DNA of 62,282 nt. It comes from Mucilaginibacter pedocola (GTDB taxonomy: Bacteria > Bacteroidota > Bacteroidia > Sphingobacteriales > Sphingobacteriaceae). Where the stretch lies: contig NZ_MBTF01000017.1 in assembly GCF_002013915.1 (NCBI RefSeq), positions 1 through 62,282 on the forward strand, read 5' to 3'. Shown piece after piece: positions 16,854 through 27,600 of this stretch. Made by a program: the position numbers and the translations under genes. The notes beneath the pieces are model-generated. The model had not been told where the DNA came from. It was given only the letters and a program-made list of their open reading frames with translations, and ran no database searches. Numbering within the stretch: position 1 is the first letter of the stretch; each line of letters starts with the position of its first letter.

Positions 16854-16909
16854 TCCATCTTTTTTAGGGTTTTATCCATTTTGCAGCAACGGGCAAGCTT
16901 ATAATTTTA
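16851..16909 (+). promoter_or_regulatory. Operator and promoter of the glycosidase genes
   Basis: TAATCCATCTTTT at 16851 and TTATCCATTTTGC at 16872 start 21 bp apart, and a -7 box TAATTTTA starts at 16902, 30 bp after the proximal half-site. The first half-site overlaps the stop codon of the esterase gene. The geometry matches 2438 and 6656. Confidence 0.72.
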
Positions 16910-16992
16910 AGCCAGCCAATTGAATATTACAGATCGTCGATTCGGGCTTTAACGCCACGTGTTTCGGATGCCCGTTTTGGGCCATAAGCCAA

Positions 16993-19320
16993 ATGAGAAT
17001 GAACAGATACCGATACCTTTTTATCCTTGCTTTTTTATTTTCTGTTATCACTGCAAGCGCACAAAACAAGCCGCTGAAGCTTTGGTACGATAAACCCGCC
17101 GCCCGCTGGGAAGAAACCCTGCCCTTAGGCAACGGCCGCTTGGGTATGATGCCCACCAGCGGTGTTGATGAAGATAATATCACCCTGAACGACATTACCC
17201 TGTGGAGCGGTGCCCCGCAGGATGCCAATAACTACGAGGCATACAAAAGCTTGCCCCAAATACGCGGCCTGCTGGCAGAAGGAAAAAACGACGAAGCGCA
17301 GGCTTTGATAGATAAGAACTTTATTTGCAAGGGCGTTGGCTCGGGCGGCGTACCATTCGGTTGCTACCAAACACTTGGCGACTTGTTGCTGAAATTTAAT
17401 TATGCGGAGAACGCTGCCGCAAGCGAGTATGTGCGCCAACTATCTTTAGATAATGCCTTAGCTTCTGTTAGCTTCAAACGCAATGGCGTTACTTACAAAC
17501 GCGAGTATTTTACCAGTTTCGGTAGCGATGTAAGTATTATTAAACTATCGGCAGATAAACCGGGTCAACTGAATTTCAGTATTGCTCTTTCGAGGCCCGA
17601 GCGTGGTATAACTGCGGAGAAGAATGGCTGCCTGGAAATGACGGGACAACTCGCCAGCGGCACTAACGCTGGTGGTATGAAGTATATCGCCAAAGTAAAA
17701 GCGCAATTAACCGGCGGCACGCAAAGCCACGATGGCAATAAACTTATCATCAAAAACGCTACCGAAGCCATCATCTACATTTCGGCAGGCACAGATTTCC
17801 GGGGTACCGGCCTGAATAAAGTGGATGCTAACTTGAAAGCAGTGCAGAAGAATAGTTATGCTACCGAGAAAGCTGCCCACATTGCCAAATTTCAAAAGCT
17901 GTTCAAAAGGGTATCGGTTGAAATTGGCGGTGGTAGCGCTCCCGAAGAAACTACTGATAAGCGTTTAGTCACCTTCCACCAAAACCCAGATGCGGATAAG
18001 TTTTTGCCGGTGCTATTCTACCAGTTTGGCCGGTATTTAAGTATCTGCAGCACCAGGGTAGGGTTGTTGCCACCGAACCTGCAGGGGCTATGGGCCAACC
18101 AAATACAAACCCCATGGAACGGCGATTACCATTTGGACGTGAATATCCAAATGAACCAATGGCCGGTAGAAGCCGCCAACTTATCCGAACTCAACCTGCC
18201 GCTTGCACAATTGGTAAAAGGCATGGTAGAACCCGGCGAACGTACCGCAAAAGCTTATTATAATGCCGATGGTTGGGTGGCCCACGTAATAACCAACGTA
18301 TGGGGTTTTACCGAGCCGGGCGAAAGCGCATCATGGGGCGTAACCAAGGCAGGTTCGGGCTGGCTGTGTAATAACCTGTGGGACCACTATGCTTTCTCGC
18401 AGGATAAAAAATACTTGGCCGATATTTACCCCATACTAAAAGGTTCGGCGCAGTTCTATAGCAGCATGCTTATTAAGGATGATAAGAGCGGCTGGCTGGT
18501 AACCTCGCCGTCTTCATCGCCCGAGAATACTTTTTACCTGCCCAATGGCAAAACCGCCAGCATTTGCGTTGGCCCCACTATCGATAACCAGATCATTCGG
18601 GAGCTGTTCGGTAATGTGATAACCGCTGCGAAACTGTTGGGTAAGGATGCAGCCTTCGCGCAGGCTCTTGCTGCCAAACTAAAGCAATTGCCACCCGCAG
18701 GGCAAATAGCTAAAGACGGCCGCCTGATGGAATGGCTGGAGGACTACAAAGAAACCGACCCGCAACATCGCCATATATCGCACTTGTACGGGCTGTACCC
18801 GGCATCGCTGATAACTCCTGAGGCAACGCCCGATCTGGCGGAAGCCTGCAAAAAGTCGCTGGATGTAAGGGGCGATGACGGGCCAAGCTGGTCGATAGCC
18901 TATAAGCTGCTGTTTTGGGCACGTTTGAAAGATGGTAACCGCGCCTATAAATTATTCAAAGAAATTATGAAGCCCACCACCCGTACCGATATCAACTACG
19001 GTGCCGGGGGAGGCATATATCCGAATTTACTATCGGCAGGGCCGCCGTTCCAGATAGATGGCAACTTTGGCACCACCGCAGGCATTGGCGAAATGCTGAT
19101 ACAAAGCCACGCAGGGTTTATAGAACTACTGCCGGCCATACCCGATAGCTGGAAAGCTTCGGGCACAGTAAAGGGTGCGAAAGCCCGGGGGAACTATATC
19201 GTGAATTTTAGTTGGTTAAACGGGAAGGTGGTAAGCTATAAGGTTATCTCTTCCCGCCCCGGAAAAGTGAAGTTGAAGATAAATGGTTCGCTAAAAACCG
19301 TGAATACCGTAAAAAGCTAA
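16993..19320 (+). CDS. GH95-family glycosidase, alpha-L-fucosidase or alpha-L-galactosidase
   Basis: This 775-residue secreted enzyme has a signal peptide ending ITASAQ. The N-terminal beta domain begins LWYDKPAARWEETLPLGNGRLGMM, the GH95 opening. The helical barrel shows NLQGLWANQIQTPWNGDYHL, VNIQMNQWPVEAANL (the catalytic-asparagine region), the acid residue in LMEWLEDYKETDPQHRHISH, LYGLYPASLITP, and FQIDGNFGTTAGIGEM near the end. GH95 enzymes invert alpha-1,2-L-fucosyl linkages; some cleave alpha-L-galactose. The gene is 25 bp before the next glycosidase and is driven by the operator at 16851. With L-fuconate dehydratase in the same locus, fucosidase is the better choice. Confidence 0.92.
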   Translation: MRMNRYRYLFILAFLFSVITASAQNKPLKLWYDKPAARWEETLPLGNGRLGMMPTSGVDEDNITLNDITLWSGAPQDANNYEAYKSLPQIRGLLAEGKNDEAQALIDKNFICKGVGSGGVPFGCYQTLGDLLLKFNYAENAAASEYVRQLSLDNALASVSFKRNGVTYKREYFTSFGSDVSIIKLSADKPGQLNFSIALSRPERGITAEKNGCLEMTGQLASGTNAGGMKYIAKVKAQLTGGTQSHDGNKLIIKNATEAIIYISAGTDFRGTGLNKVDANLKAVQKNSYATEKAAHIAKFQKLFKRVSVEIGGGSAPEETTDKRLVTFHQNPDADKFLPVLFYQFGRYLSICSTRVGLLPPNLQGLWANQIQTPWNGDYHLDVNIQMNQWPVEAANLSELNLPLAQLVKGMVEPGERTAKAYYNADGWVAHVITNVWGFTEPGESASWGVTKAGSGWLCNNLWDHYAFSQDKKYLADIYPILKGSAQFYSSMLIKDDKSGWLVTSPSSSPENTFYLPNGKTASICVGPTIDNQIIRELFGNVITAAKLLGKDAAFAQALAAKLKQLPPAGQIAKDGRLMEWLEDYKETDPQHRHISHLYGLYPASLITPEATPDLAEACKKSLDVRGDDGPSWSIAYKLLFWARLKDGNRAYKLFKEIMKPTTRTDINYGAGGGIYPNLLSAGPPFQIDGNFGTTAGIGEMLIQSHAGFIELLPAIPDSWKASGTVKGAKARGNYIVNFSWLNGKVVSYKVISSRPGKVKLKINGSLKTVNTVKS

Positions 19321-19345
19321 GCGCCTGATCTAACCCCTACATATT

Positions 19346-21376
19346 ATGTTCAAACTCTACATCTGCTACGCGGCGAGCTTTCTTTTTGCCTTAATTTTTG
19401 TGTTCAAAGCAGGCGCAAAGCCGCCTGCTGCTTTAATAAATATCGCTTTTGGCAAGTCGGGCGTTATTAAATACAACCTTAAAACGGGAACTTACACCGT
19501 GGTGCAGCAGGGGCAGGAGGTGTTTGCCGGTATTTACGCCGTGGCAAAGATCAATGCTGATACTTTGAGTACCAAAAACTACGAGATACGCCAATACAAT
19601 AAGATCGCTATTGCCGATGGTTTTGGCAAAGGCGTAAAACATACCATAGTACTTACCGCGCCGGGCAAACCCATCATGAAGCAGGTGTTTTATACCTATC
19701 CGGGCCGCAACTATTTCTTTACCGAAGTTTGCTTTAAAGGCACAGCGCTAACAACCAACTACATGATGCCTTTTATAGGGCATTGTAAGCCCCTTACAGG
19801 TGGCGATGTGCGCAGCCTGTTCGTACCTTTTGATAACGATACTTTCATCAGGTACGGTTCCAAAGCTTTCGGCGCAAGCCCCCAAACCAGTGCTGAGGTT
19901 GGCGTGGTTTACTCTAATGATAGCCGTAATGGTATCATAGCAGGTTCGGTAGAGCATGAATTATGGAAGACGGGGGTAGAAACACAAGCCAACGCTACGG
20001 CAGGGCAAATAAAAGTTTGGGGCGGTTATAGTGCCGAAGCGGTTACCCGCGATAAAATTCCGCATGGCATTATCAGCGGTAATGTGGTTAAGTCGCCAAA
20101 AGTGTTCGTGGGTAGTTTTGCCGATTGGCGCGAGGGGATGGATGAATATGGCAAGGCCAACCGCATAGCCGAGCCGCCTTTTGTTTTCAATTGGACAAAA
20201 CCCACACCAGTAGGATGGAACAGCTGGGGCGTGATACAGGAGCATATCGACTTTGATAAAGCCCTGAAAGTTGCCGATTTTTTTGCGGATAGCATACCGG
20301 CTTTCCGTACGGGCAATACGGCCTACATCGACCTTGATTCGTATTGGGATAAAATGGTATCGCACGGCGACTATAGCAAACTGAAAGAGTGGGCCGACCA
20401 TTGCAAAAGCAAAGGATTAGAGCCCGGCATCTATTGGGCACCCTTTACCGATTGGGGCCACGCCGGCGGGCCAGACAGGATAGCCGATGGCGGCAACTAC
20501 AAATTCGGCGATATGTGGACCAAAACCGGCAACGGCTACCACGATTTGGATGGTGCCCGCGCTTTAGACCCCACCCATCCCGGTACCAAAGCACGCATAG
20601 CCTACATTATAGGTAAGTTTAAAGAGTGCGGTTTTAAGATGATCAAGATAGATTTCCTGGGGCATGGCGCTATTGAGGCCAACCATTTCTACGACCCGAA
20701 AGTTACCACGGGTATGCAGGCCTACAAAGCAGGAATGGAGTATTTAATTAAGCAAATGGATAACCAAATGCTGGTATACGCGGCCATATCGCCAAGTTTG
20801 GCCAGCGGCAGGTACGTACACATGCGCCGTATTGCCTGCGATGCCTTTAAAACCATAGAGCATACCGAATATACGCTAAACAGTGTAAGTTATGGTTGGT
20901 GGCAAACCCACTTGTATAACTACCTTGATGCCGACCATGTAGTGTTTAACAACGAAGCTGAGGGAGCCAACCGCGCCAGGCTGCTATCGGCATTGGTAAC
21001 CGGCACCTGGATAAGCGGAGATGATTTCTCTAAACACGGACAATGGACCGAAAGGGTAAAACATTACTATCAAAACCCCGAGTTGCTGAAACTGGTGAAA
21101 GACGGTAAATCATTTTCCCCTGCAGATGGAGATGCTAAAACCGATGCGGCTGAAGTATTCACCAAACAGGTGGGTAAAACATTTTATGTAGCGGTTTTTA
21201 ATTACGATAAAGCTGCCCGCAACTATAGCCTCAGCTACGCTCGTTTAGGCCTGCCTGCAGGCAAGATTTTATCGGTAAAAGAAGTACTTCAAAATAATGC
21301 CATTGAACTAAACAGCAATATCCAACTGAAACTGGATGGAGCGGATGCGGCATTATATAAATTTATACTGAAGTAA
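19346..21376 (+). CDS. Clan GH-D glycosidase, alpha-galactosidase-like
   Basis: This 676-residue secreted protein has a signal peptide (hydrophobic to about 24), an N-terminal beta-sandwich of about 240 residues and a TIM barrel. VGWNSWG opens the barrel, as in GH27/GH36 enzymes. The nucleophile is probably the Asp of MIKIDFLGHG, and an acid/base Asp is plausible in WISGDDFSKHG. A C-terminal beta domain closes the protein. The family is probably a GH36- or GH27-related branch; the exact CAZy family cannot be fixed by eye. It is co-transcribed with the GH95 gene. Together they would remove fucose and then galactose (or a related sugar) from side chains. Confidence 0.8.
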   Translation: MFKLYICYAASFLFALIFVFKAGAKPPAALINIAFGKSGVIKYNLKTGTYTVVQQGQEVFAGIYAVAKINADTLSTKNYEIRQYNKIAIADGFGKGVKHTIVLTAPGKPIMKQVFYTYPGRNYFFTEVCFKGTALTTNYMMPFIGHCKPLTGGDVRSLFVPFDNDTFIRYGSKAFGASPQTSAEVGVVYSNDSRNGIIAGSVEHELWKTGVETQANATAGQIKVWGGYSAEAVTRDKIPHGIISGNVVKSPKVFVGSFADWREGMDEYGKANRIAEPPFVFNWTKPTPVGWNSWGVIQEHIDFDKALKVADFFADSIPAFRTGNTAYIDLDSYWDKMVSHGDYSKLKEWADHCKSKGLEPGIYWAPFTDWGHAGGPDRIADGGNYKFGDMWTKTGNGYHDLDGARALDPTHPGTKARIAYIIGKFKECGFKMIKIDFLGHGAIEANHFYDPKVTTGMQAYKAGMEYLIKQMDNQMLVYAAISPSLASGRYVHMRRIACDAFKTIEHTEYTLNSVSYGWWQTHLYNYLDADHVVFNNEAEGANRARLLSALVTGTWISGDDFSKHGQWTERVKHYYQNPELLKLVKDGKSFSPADGDAKTDAAEVFTKQVGKTFYVAVFNYDKAARNYSLSYARLGLPAGKILSVKEVLQNNAIELNSNIQLKLDGADAALYKFILK

Positions 21377-21427
21377 ATGCCGCATTTTTAACGGCTTTTT
21401 CATTCCCGAAAATAATAATTTGTTAGG

Positions 21428-21462
21428 ACGGCTACTCTTGTTTATTAAAACAGGGTAGCCGT
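21428..21462 (+). terminator. Rho-independent terminator after the glycosidases
   Basis: ACGGCTAC pairs with GTAGCCGT around inner pairs CT/AG and GTTTT/AAAAC, followed by TTTACTTTTT. It ends the carbohydrate locus. The rest of 21463-21668 is AT-rich with no gene; no confident promoter was seen there. Confidence 0.8.
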
Positions 21463-21668
21463 TTTACTTTTTAAAGCCTTTTGTGAGAGTTGTAGTTTGT
21501 TTTTTGTAATTAATTGATATTTAGTTATTTGCAATAGTTGTCATTAATTGTCAACTTTTTGTCACCGCCAATTTTTGGTGTTTCCCTGTGCAAAAACTCA
21601 TCTTGCATACAAATTGAAAATAGCCCTTTTCATCCCTGATTAATTTAAACTAAGCTTAAGCCCGTTGT

Positions 21669-24600
21669 ATGGAAACACTTTTACTTCCCGCGCAAAAACA
21701 ACATTTTAATTCCCCTAAAACGCATCGGCTAAATTGGCAGGTGCTCCTTTGTTTACTGCTGACCTTTTTGATCGTCGGTTTTGTGTCCACCGTTAAGGCG
21801 CAAAACCCGCTCGATAAGGTTGGGCTGACAAGCGAGAACTTACCGGCGGCCGCTTACTCGTTACGTAAGGTAAGCAGCCAATATAACGGAGAGGCAGTAG
21901 TGTTAAAATTTAGCGACAACTTTGGTACATCTATCGGGTTCACCCCCTCAGGTGAATTGGATACTGTTGCGCTCAACACTCTTTTGAGCCAGCACCCCGG
22001 CGACGCTTATGTTACTGCCTGGTTCGACCAAAGCGGTAATGGGCGCACGATGAGGGAGGCAACAGGCCATGCATATATTGCAAAAAATAGTAAAATATTA
22101 GGAGCAAATGGGCGCCCGGCCGTTTATTTTAATAATGCCAGCCTAAAAGCATGGACAGGGGCATTTATAACCAATGGCGCAACCATGGCAGCATTTGCCA
22201 AAGGCGAGGATGCAACCCCTTCTACCCTGATATCTAAAACCGGTGTTGGCGAAAGCGATGGAGCTGGCGGAGGTACAATAGTTTCGGGGCAGGGGCAACC
22301 GGCTCCATTTATATTTGTGAACAGTAATGGCCGGGCATCACTCGGCGATCCTGTTAGTGGTAATAACAACGAGGACTATACCAGTTCACAGAACTTTGTG
22401 AGCAGCAACATGCCCGCTTCTATCTACCTGTTCACATTAAGCGTACCCTCGCCTCATGGTAGTACATTAAGGGTTTACAATGACACCTCTTTCCCCGATG
22501 GTTTTACATCTTTTGGTGCCTATGCCGACAGGGGAGGCCCTCTCATGATTGGTGGCAGTACCGACGAAGGCTTTCATAGCAATTTTTACGTAAGCGAATT
22601 ACTGCTGTTTGATTTTTCGATGGCAGATGAACCGATTTTTACCTTAAAACGTGCGCAAAACCTATATTTCCGCCAGTCAACACTGGCCGGCTTAGCTTCG
22701 TTAACTTCATCGGCAGGCAATTTTAACCCGGCTTTTCAGGCGGAAAAAACAACGTATAATCTTATAGTGCCTAATGGTACTACTACGGTGCAGGTAACTG
22801 CCACACCAAAAGACCCCAACAGCACTATTGGTTTTGAATACGACACACCGGTATCGGGCACTACTCCGTTTACTTTCAGCATGGATGTATCCGGCGGTGT
22901 TGATCAGCGCGCAGTGGTAGTTACGTCGGTCGATGGGCGTGTTTCGTTGCCTTACCTTGTAATAGCCAGTACGCCCTCAGCAGCCACGCTGAATTACAGT
23001 AAATACGGGCAATATCCGTATATGAAATTTGCTGTTGGCTATTCTGAAGCACCGGTACAGCCTTACAGCGTAAGCATTACGCCGCCAGTTTATGGGGCGC
23101 CAAGTACACTGGCAATAACAACGGCAGCTAACTCCCGCGTTCGGGTAGACCCGCAAGGCAATGTTTATACCATAAACCCTAACGGCACCTCGGTAGACAA
23201 GTACGATGCAAACGGTAACCTTTTAGCTTCGGCTACAGCTACCGGCAACCCAATAGTATCGCTTGCCCAAACAAAAAGCGGCGACCTTTACGGGCAGGAT
23301 AATAGCGGCCAGGTGTTCCAGATGAATGGCGAACCTATGGCAGGGAGAGTATTATTTACTGCGCCTGCCTCGGGTGCCATAGTGCTGGATACCCACGAGA
23401 CTACCTATATACCTGGAACAGACCGTATCTATAAATTTATTGAAGGAGGGCCCGCCGGAGAGATATGGACGGGAACGGCCATCAATTCAATTGCTACCGA
23501 TAATTCTGATAGGATATATGTGCCTATTGGTAACGATATTTTCCTGTTATCGCAGTCGGGCGAAACCACTACGCCTTTAGCCCATATAGCTCAGGGTATT
23601 AAACGCATCAGTATCGATCCTTCGGGCAATATATATGTAGTTACGCAGGCAAACAGCGTAATTAGAGTAGATGCCCTTGGCGGCGCGCAACAGGTAGTGG
23701 CATCGGGTTTTGATGCTGACGATGCTGTGGCTGATGGCAAAGGGAATGTGTACATAACCAGCGGTACATCACTAAAAAAGGTAAAGCCTACAGGCGGCTA
23801 CTATGTAAACAGGCCACTGCCCGAAGGTTTTACCTTCGATATCAATTCGGGCGCTATAGGTGGGGTGCCAAAGGTTCCTACACCTATGGGAATGGATTAT
23901 AGGGTAACAGCGTATACCGATACCACTGCAATTACCGCCGATATGGGTTTACGAGTATATTCTTCGGATGCTACTTTCACAAGCCTAACTGTAGACTCTG
24001 CCGGACTGTATCCTGCTTTTGACCCCAATGTAACGGATTATTCAGTTATTGCCAACCTTGGTGCTACATCGGCAACTTTCACACCGGAAATTGGAAACCC
24101 CGATGCTTCTGCTACACTTAACTTCTCTGAACCGGTTATATCGGGCCAGCCAATTACCATACCGCTCAACGGCGACGAAACCATCGTGAGCATCAGTGTA
24201 GCACCCGCGTGGGGCATGACTAAAGTTTATTATTTACGCTTAAAGAAATCCAAGCCACTTGTTTTAAGTTACGGCGGTAACATATCGCTTGGGCGTAATA
24301 CACAAGTAAAAGGCATTGTGCCAACAAGCGAGAGTATTTTACCCGTGACCTACGCCGATGCCGAATACTTTAACGAGGGTTTTTCTAACGGGCCAAAAAC
24401 GGTGATAGACACTGCGGGCAACATATATACCGCCGGCGATGATGGTACCCAACTGTTTAAATACCCTGCCGACGGAAGCGGGCGCCTTGTATTAACCACC
24501 CCCTCGAAAACACGCGACCTCGCCGTTGATAAGGCCGGTAATGTGTATGGCTTTAGCGATACCGAGGTTTTTAAAATACCGGTGGGTGCAACTACAGCTA

Positions 24601-27600
24601 CGCAAGTAATAGCTTCGGGCAGTGCTAAGGGTGCGGTAGATTCGCAGGGCAATATTTATGTTGCCGATGCAAGCGCAGGTACTGTTAAAAAGTACGCAGC
24701 CAACGGCTCATTTATAGCTGATGTGGTTAGCGGGCTGGAAATTACAGGCGCAGTAGCCATTGATGCTTATGATAACCTTTATGTGAGCGACCAAAGCGGA
24801 AACGGTTTGTTTAAGTTACCTAAGGGCCAATCGGCACTAACAACATTTTCGGCCAGGACTGCTAATGTGGCCAATATTTCATTCGATGCATCGGGCAGCT
24901 ACATTTACGCGGTTACCAATACCGGTGCAGTAATTAAGTTTAAAACCGATGGTACCGATGTGGCAACTATTATTGAAGGCCTATCGCCAAAAGATCCACC
25001 GTTCCCGCCGCGTGTAGCCGTAGCATCGTTTACGGTTGATAAAAAAGGCGACGCATACATTGGCTACGCCGCTACTAACATAAAAAAAGCTAAAGCCACC
25101 GGCGGTTATTACTTAAACAAGCCGCTGCCCGAAGGCTTAAGTTTTAATATAAACGATGGCTCGATAAGCGGTACCCCAACAGTAAACAGCGCCCCGGTTA
25201 ATTATACCGTTGGAGCTTACAATGGCCAGAATAGCGTTACGGCAAACTTTAACTTGGCTGTAATATCTAACGCCAACCTGGCTGCTATAGTTACCGACGC
25301 TAAAATAACGCCAAGGGTGCACCCCGATTCTACCAAATATACCCTGCTGCTTAGCCCGGGCGCCACCCGTGCCGAATTTGAGTTTGTCCCTGCCGACAAA
25401 GCTGCGTCGGTTACGCTTAACGGGCTACCTTTCGATCCGGGGAAGGCCATTGATACAGCAATAGCAGGCACTGATATTCCTTTCACATTTGCCATCACTT
25501 CGGCAGACGGCTCGGTAACTAAAACTTATTATGTAACGCTACACCCCATCGCAACAGAATCGCGCCTGGCTGCTTTAGTTGTACGCGGGGCAACTTTAAC
25601 GCCGGTATTTGATAAAGATGTTACCAGCTACGAAGTGCAGGTACCAAATAGTTTAGAAGAAACAGATATTACGGCAACCACGCTTGATGCTAATAGCTCG
25701 CTTTACATGTTTGGTAAACCTGCGCGTAGCGGCAAGCCTTCGCCAAAGATCAATTTAAGTGAGGGGAGTAACCCGGTTACTATATCTGTAGGTTCGCAGG
25801 AAGGCGGTGTACAAACCGATTATAATGTAAACATCATTCGTGCCGATAAATTCCTGGCTTTAACCGGCCTTGCAGCCAGCGCCGGTACGCTAAGCCCCGC
25901 ATTTGATGCAGAGGTTAGCACATACATTACCAAAGTATCGTCGGCCACGGCAGCAATCACCATAACACCGGCCTGGAGTTCGAGCTACCAGTTGCTTATA
26001 AATGGTAACACATTGAACTCCGGCGATACCCCGCAGCCTATTGCCTTAAACGCCGATGGTACTTCAACAAATATTACCGTGCAGGTAAAAGCTGCCAGTG
26101 GTGCCATCCGTAACTATACGGTTGTTGTGCAACGTGCATCGGCCAATGCCAGCCTGGCGACGTTAAATACTTCGGTAGGTACCATAGCCCCGGTATTTAA
26201 TAAAGATGTATTGGCCTATACTTTAGATGTAACCGCAGCTACATCAAGCATTGGCATTTCTGCCGTCCCTGCCGATACTGCAGCAAGGGTGACTATAAAC
26301 GGCAGTGCCCAGGCCGCAGCGTACAACAACTATAACGTAGCATTGGCCTACGGCTTAAATACCATTACCGTGGTGGTGAGCCCGCAGGATGGACCTAATA
26401 AAACCTACACCATAACAGTGGCGAGGGCGCAGGCAGGTTCCAGCATTGCTACGCTGTCGTCACTAACAACAAATGCCGGTACGCTTAATTCAGTAGCCGG
26501 TCCGTCCGATTATAATTATTCAGTTGCTGTGGCATCAACAGTAACATCGGTTACAATTACGCCCGTGGTAACTGATGCAGGCGCTACCCTGCAGGTTAAC
26601 GGTGTTACGGCAACCAGTGGTGTTGCTACTGCGCCCATAGCTATTGCGCCGGGTGCCAATATTGTGAAAGTGCTGGTAACCGCAGCAGATAATGTAACTA
26701 AAAAATCATATCAAATAACCATTAACCGCGCACTGCCGGCCGAAGTAACACTAACCGCGCTTACCGTGCGCGAAGGTACCCTTAGCCCGGCCTTTAATGC
26801 TAATACGTTGGCCTATAACGTATCCGTTGCCAGTACTGCCGATACTGCCCACATCAAACCAATAAAGCAAGCATCAACTTCTATTGTGAGTATTGATGGT
26901 AAAACCCCCGATGCCAATGGCGAAATAGCGGTACCTGTAATAACCGGTTCTAATCCATTGGCTGTAAAAGTAACCGCACAGGATGGGGTAACTATATTAA
27001 ACTACATTGTTACGGTAAAACGCGCCGCCTCGCCGGTAGCAAACCTTAGTAAACTTTTGCTTATAGAACCCACACTGGTAAGAACGAACGTTGCAACCGG
27101 CCCCGGCGACTTTAACTCGGTTGCTACGGCACCGGTAGGAACAGCATCTGTACGTATACTGGCCACCCCTACAGATGCAGGTGCTACAATGCTATTAAAC
27201 GGAGTTGCCATACAAAGCGGTGTGCCATCGGCACCCGTGCCCCTAACCGGTGATTCTACCTCTATAAATGTACAGGTAACCGCGGCTAATAATTTTACGG
27301 TGAAACATTACGTGGTAAAAGTATACCGGCCGTTATCCAATGTGGCTACATTGAGTAGATTATACCTGGTAGAGCCGGCTGTAACTCGCGTTAACGAAGC
27401 TACAGGCCCCGGCGATTACAACTCTTCGGCTGCAGTATCGGGCAATGCATCATCTATCCGTGTGGTTGCTACTGTAACCGATGACGGTGCTACCATTAAA
27501 ATAAACGGCGTTATTACGGCAAGCGGTACACCGTCGGCAATTATACCGTTAACCAACGGAAGCAATTATATAACCGTGCAGGTTACCGCGCAAAATGGCG

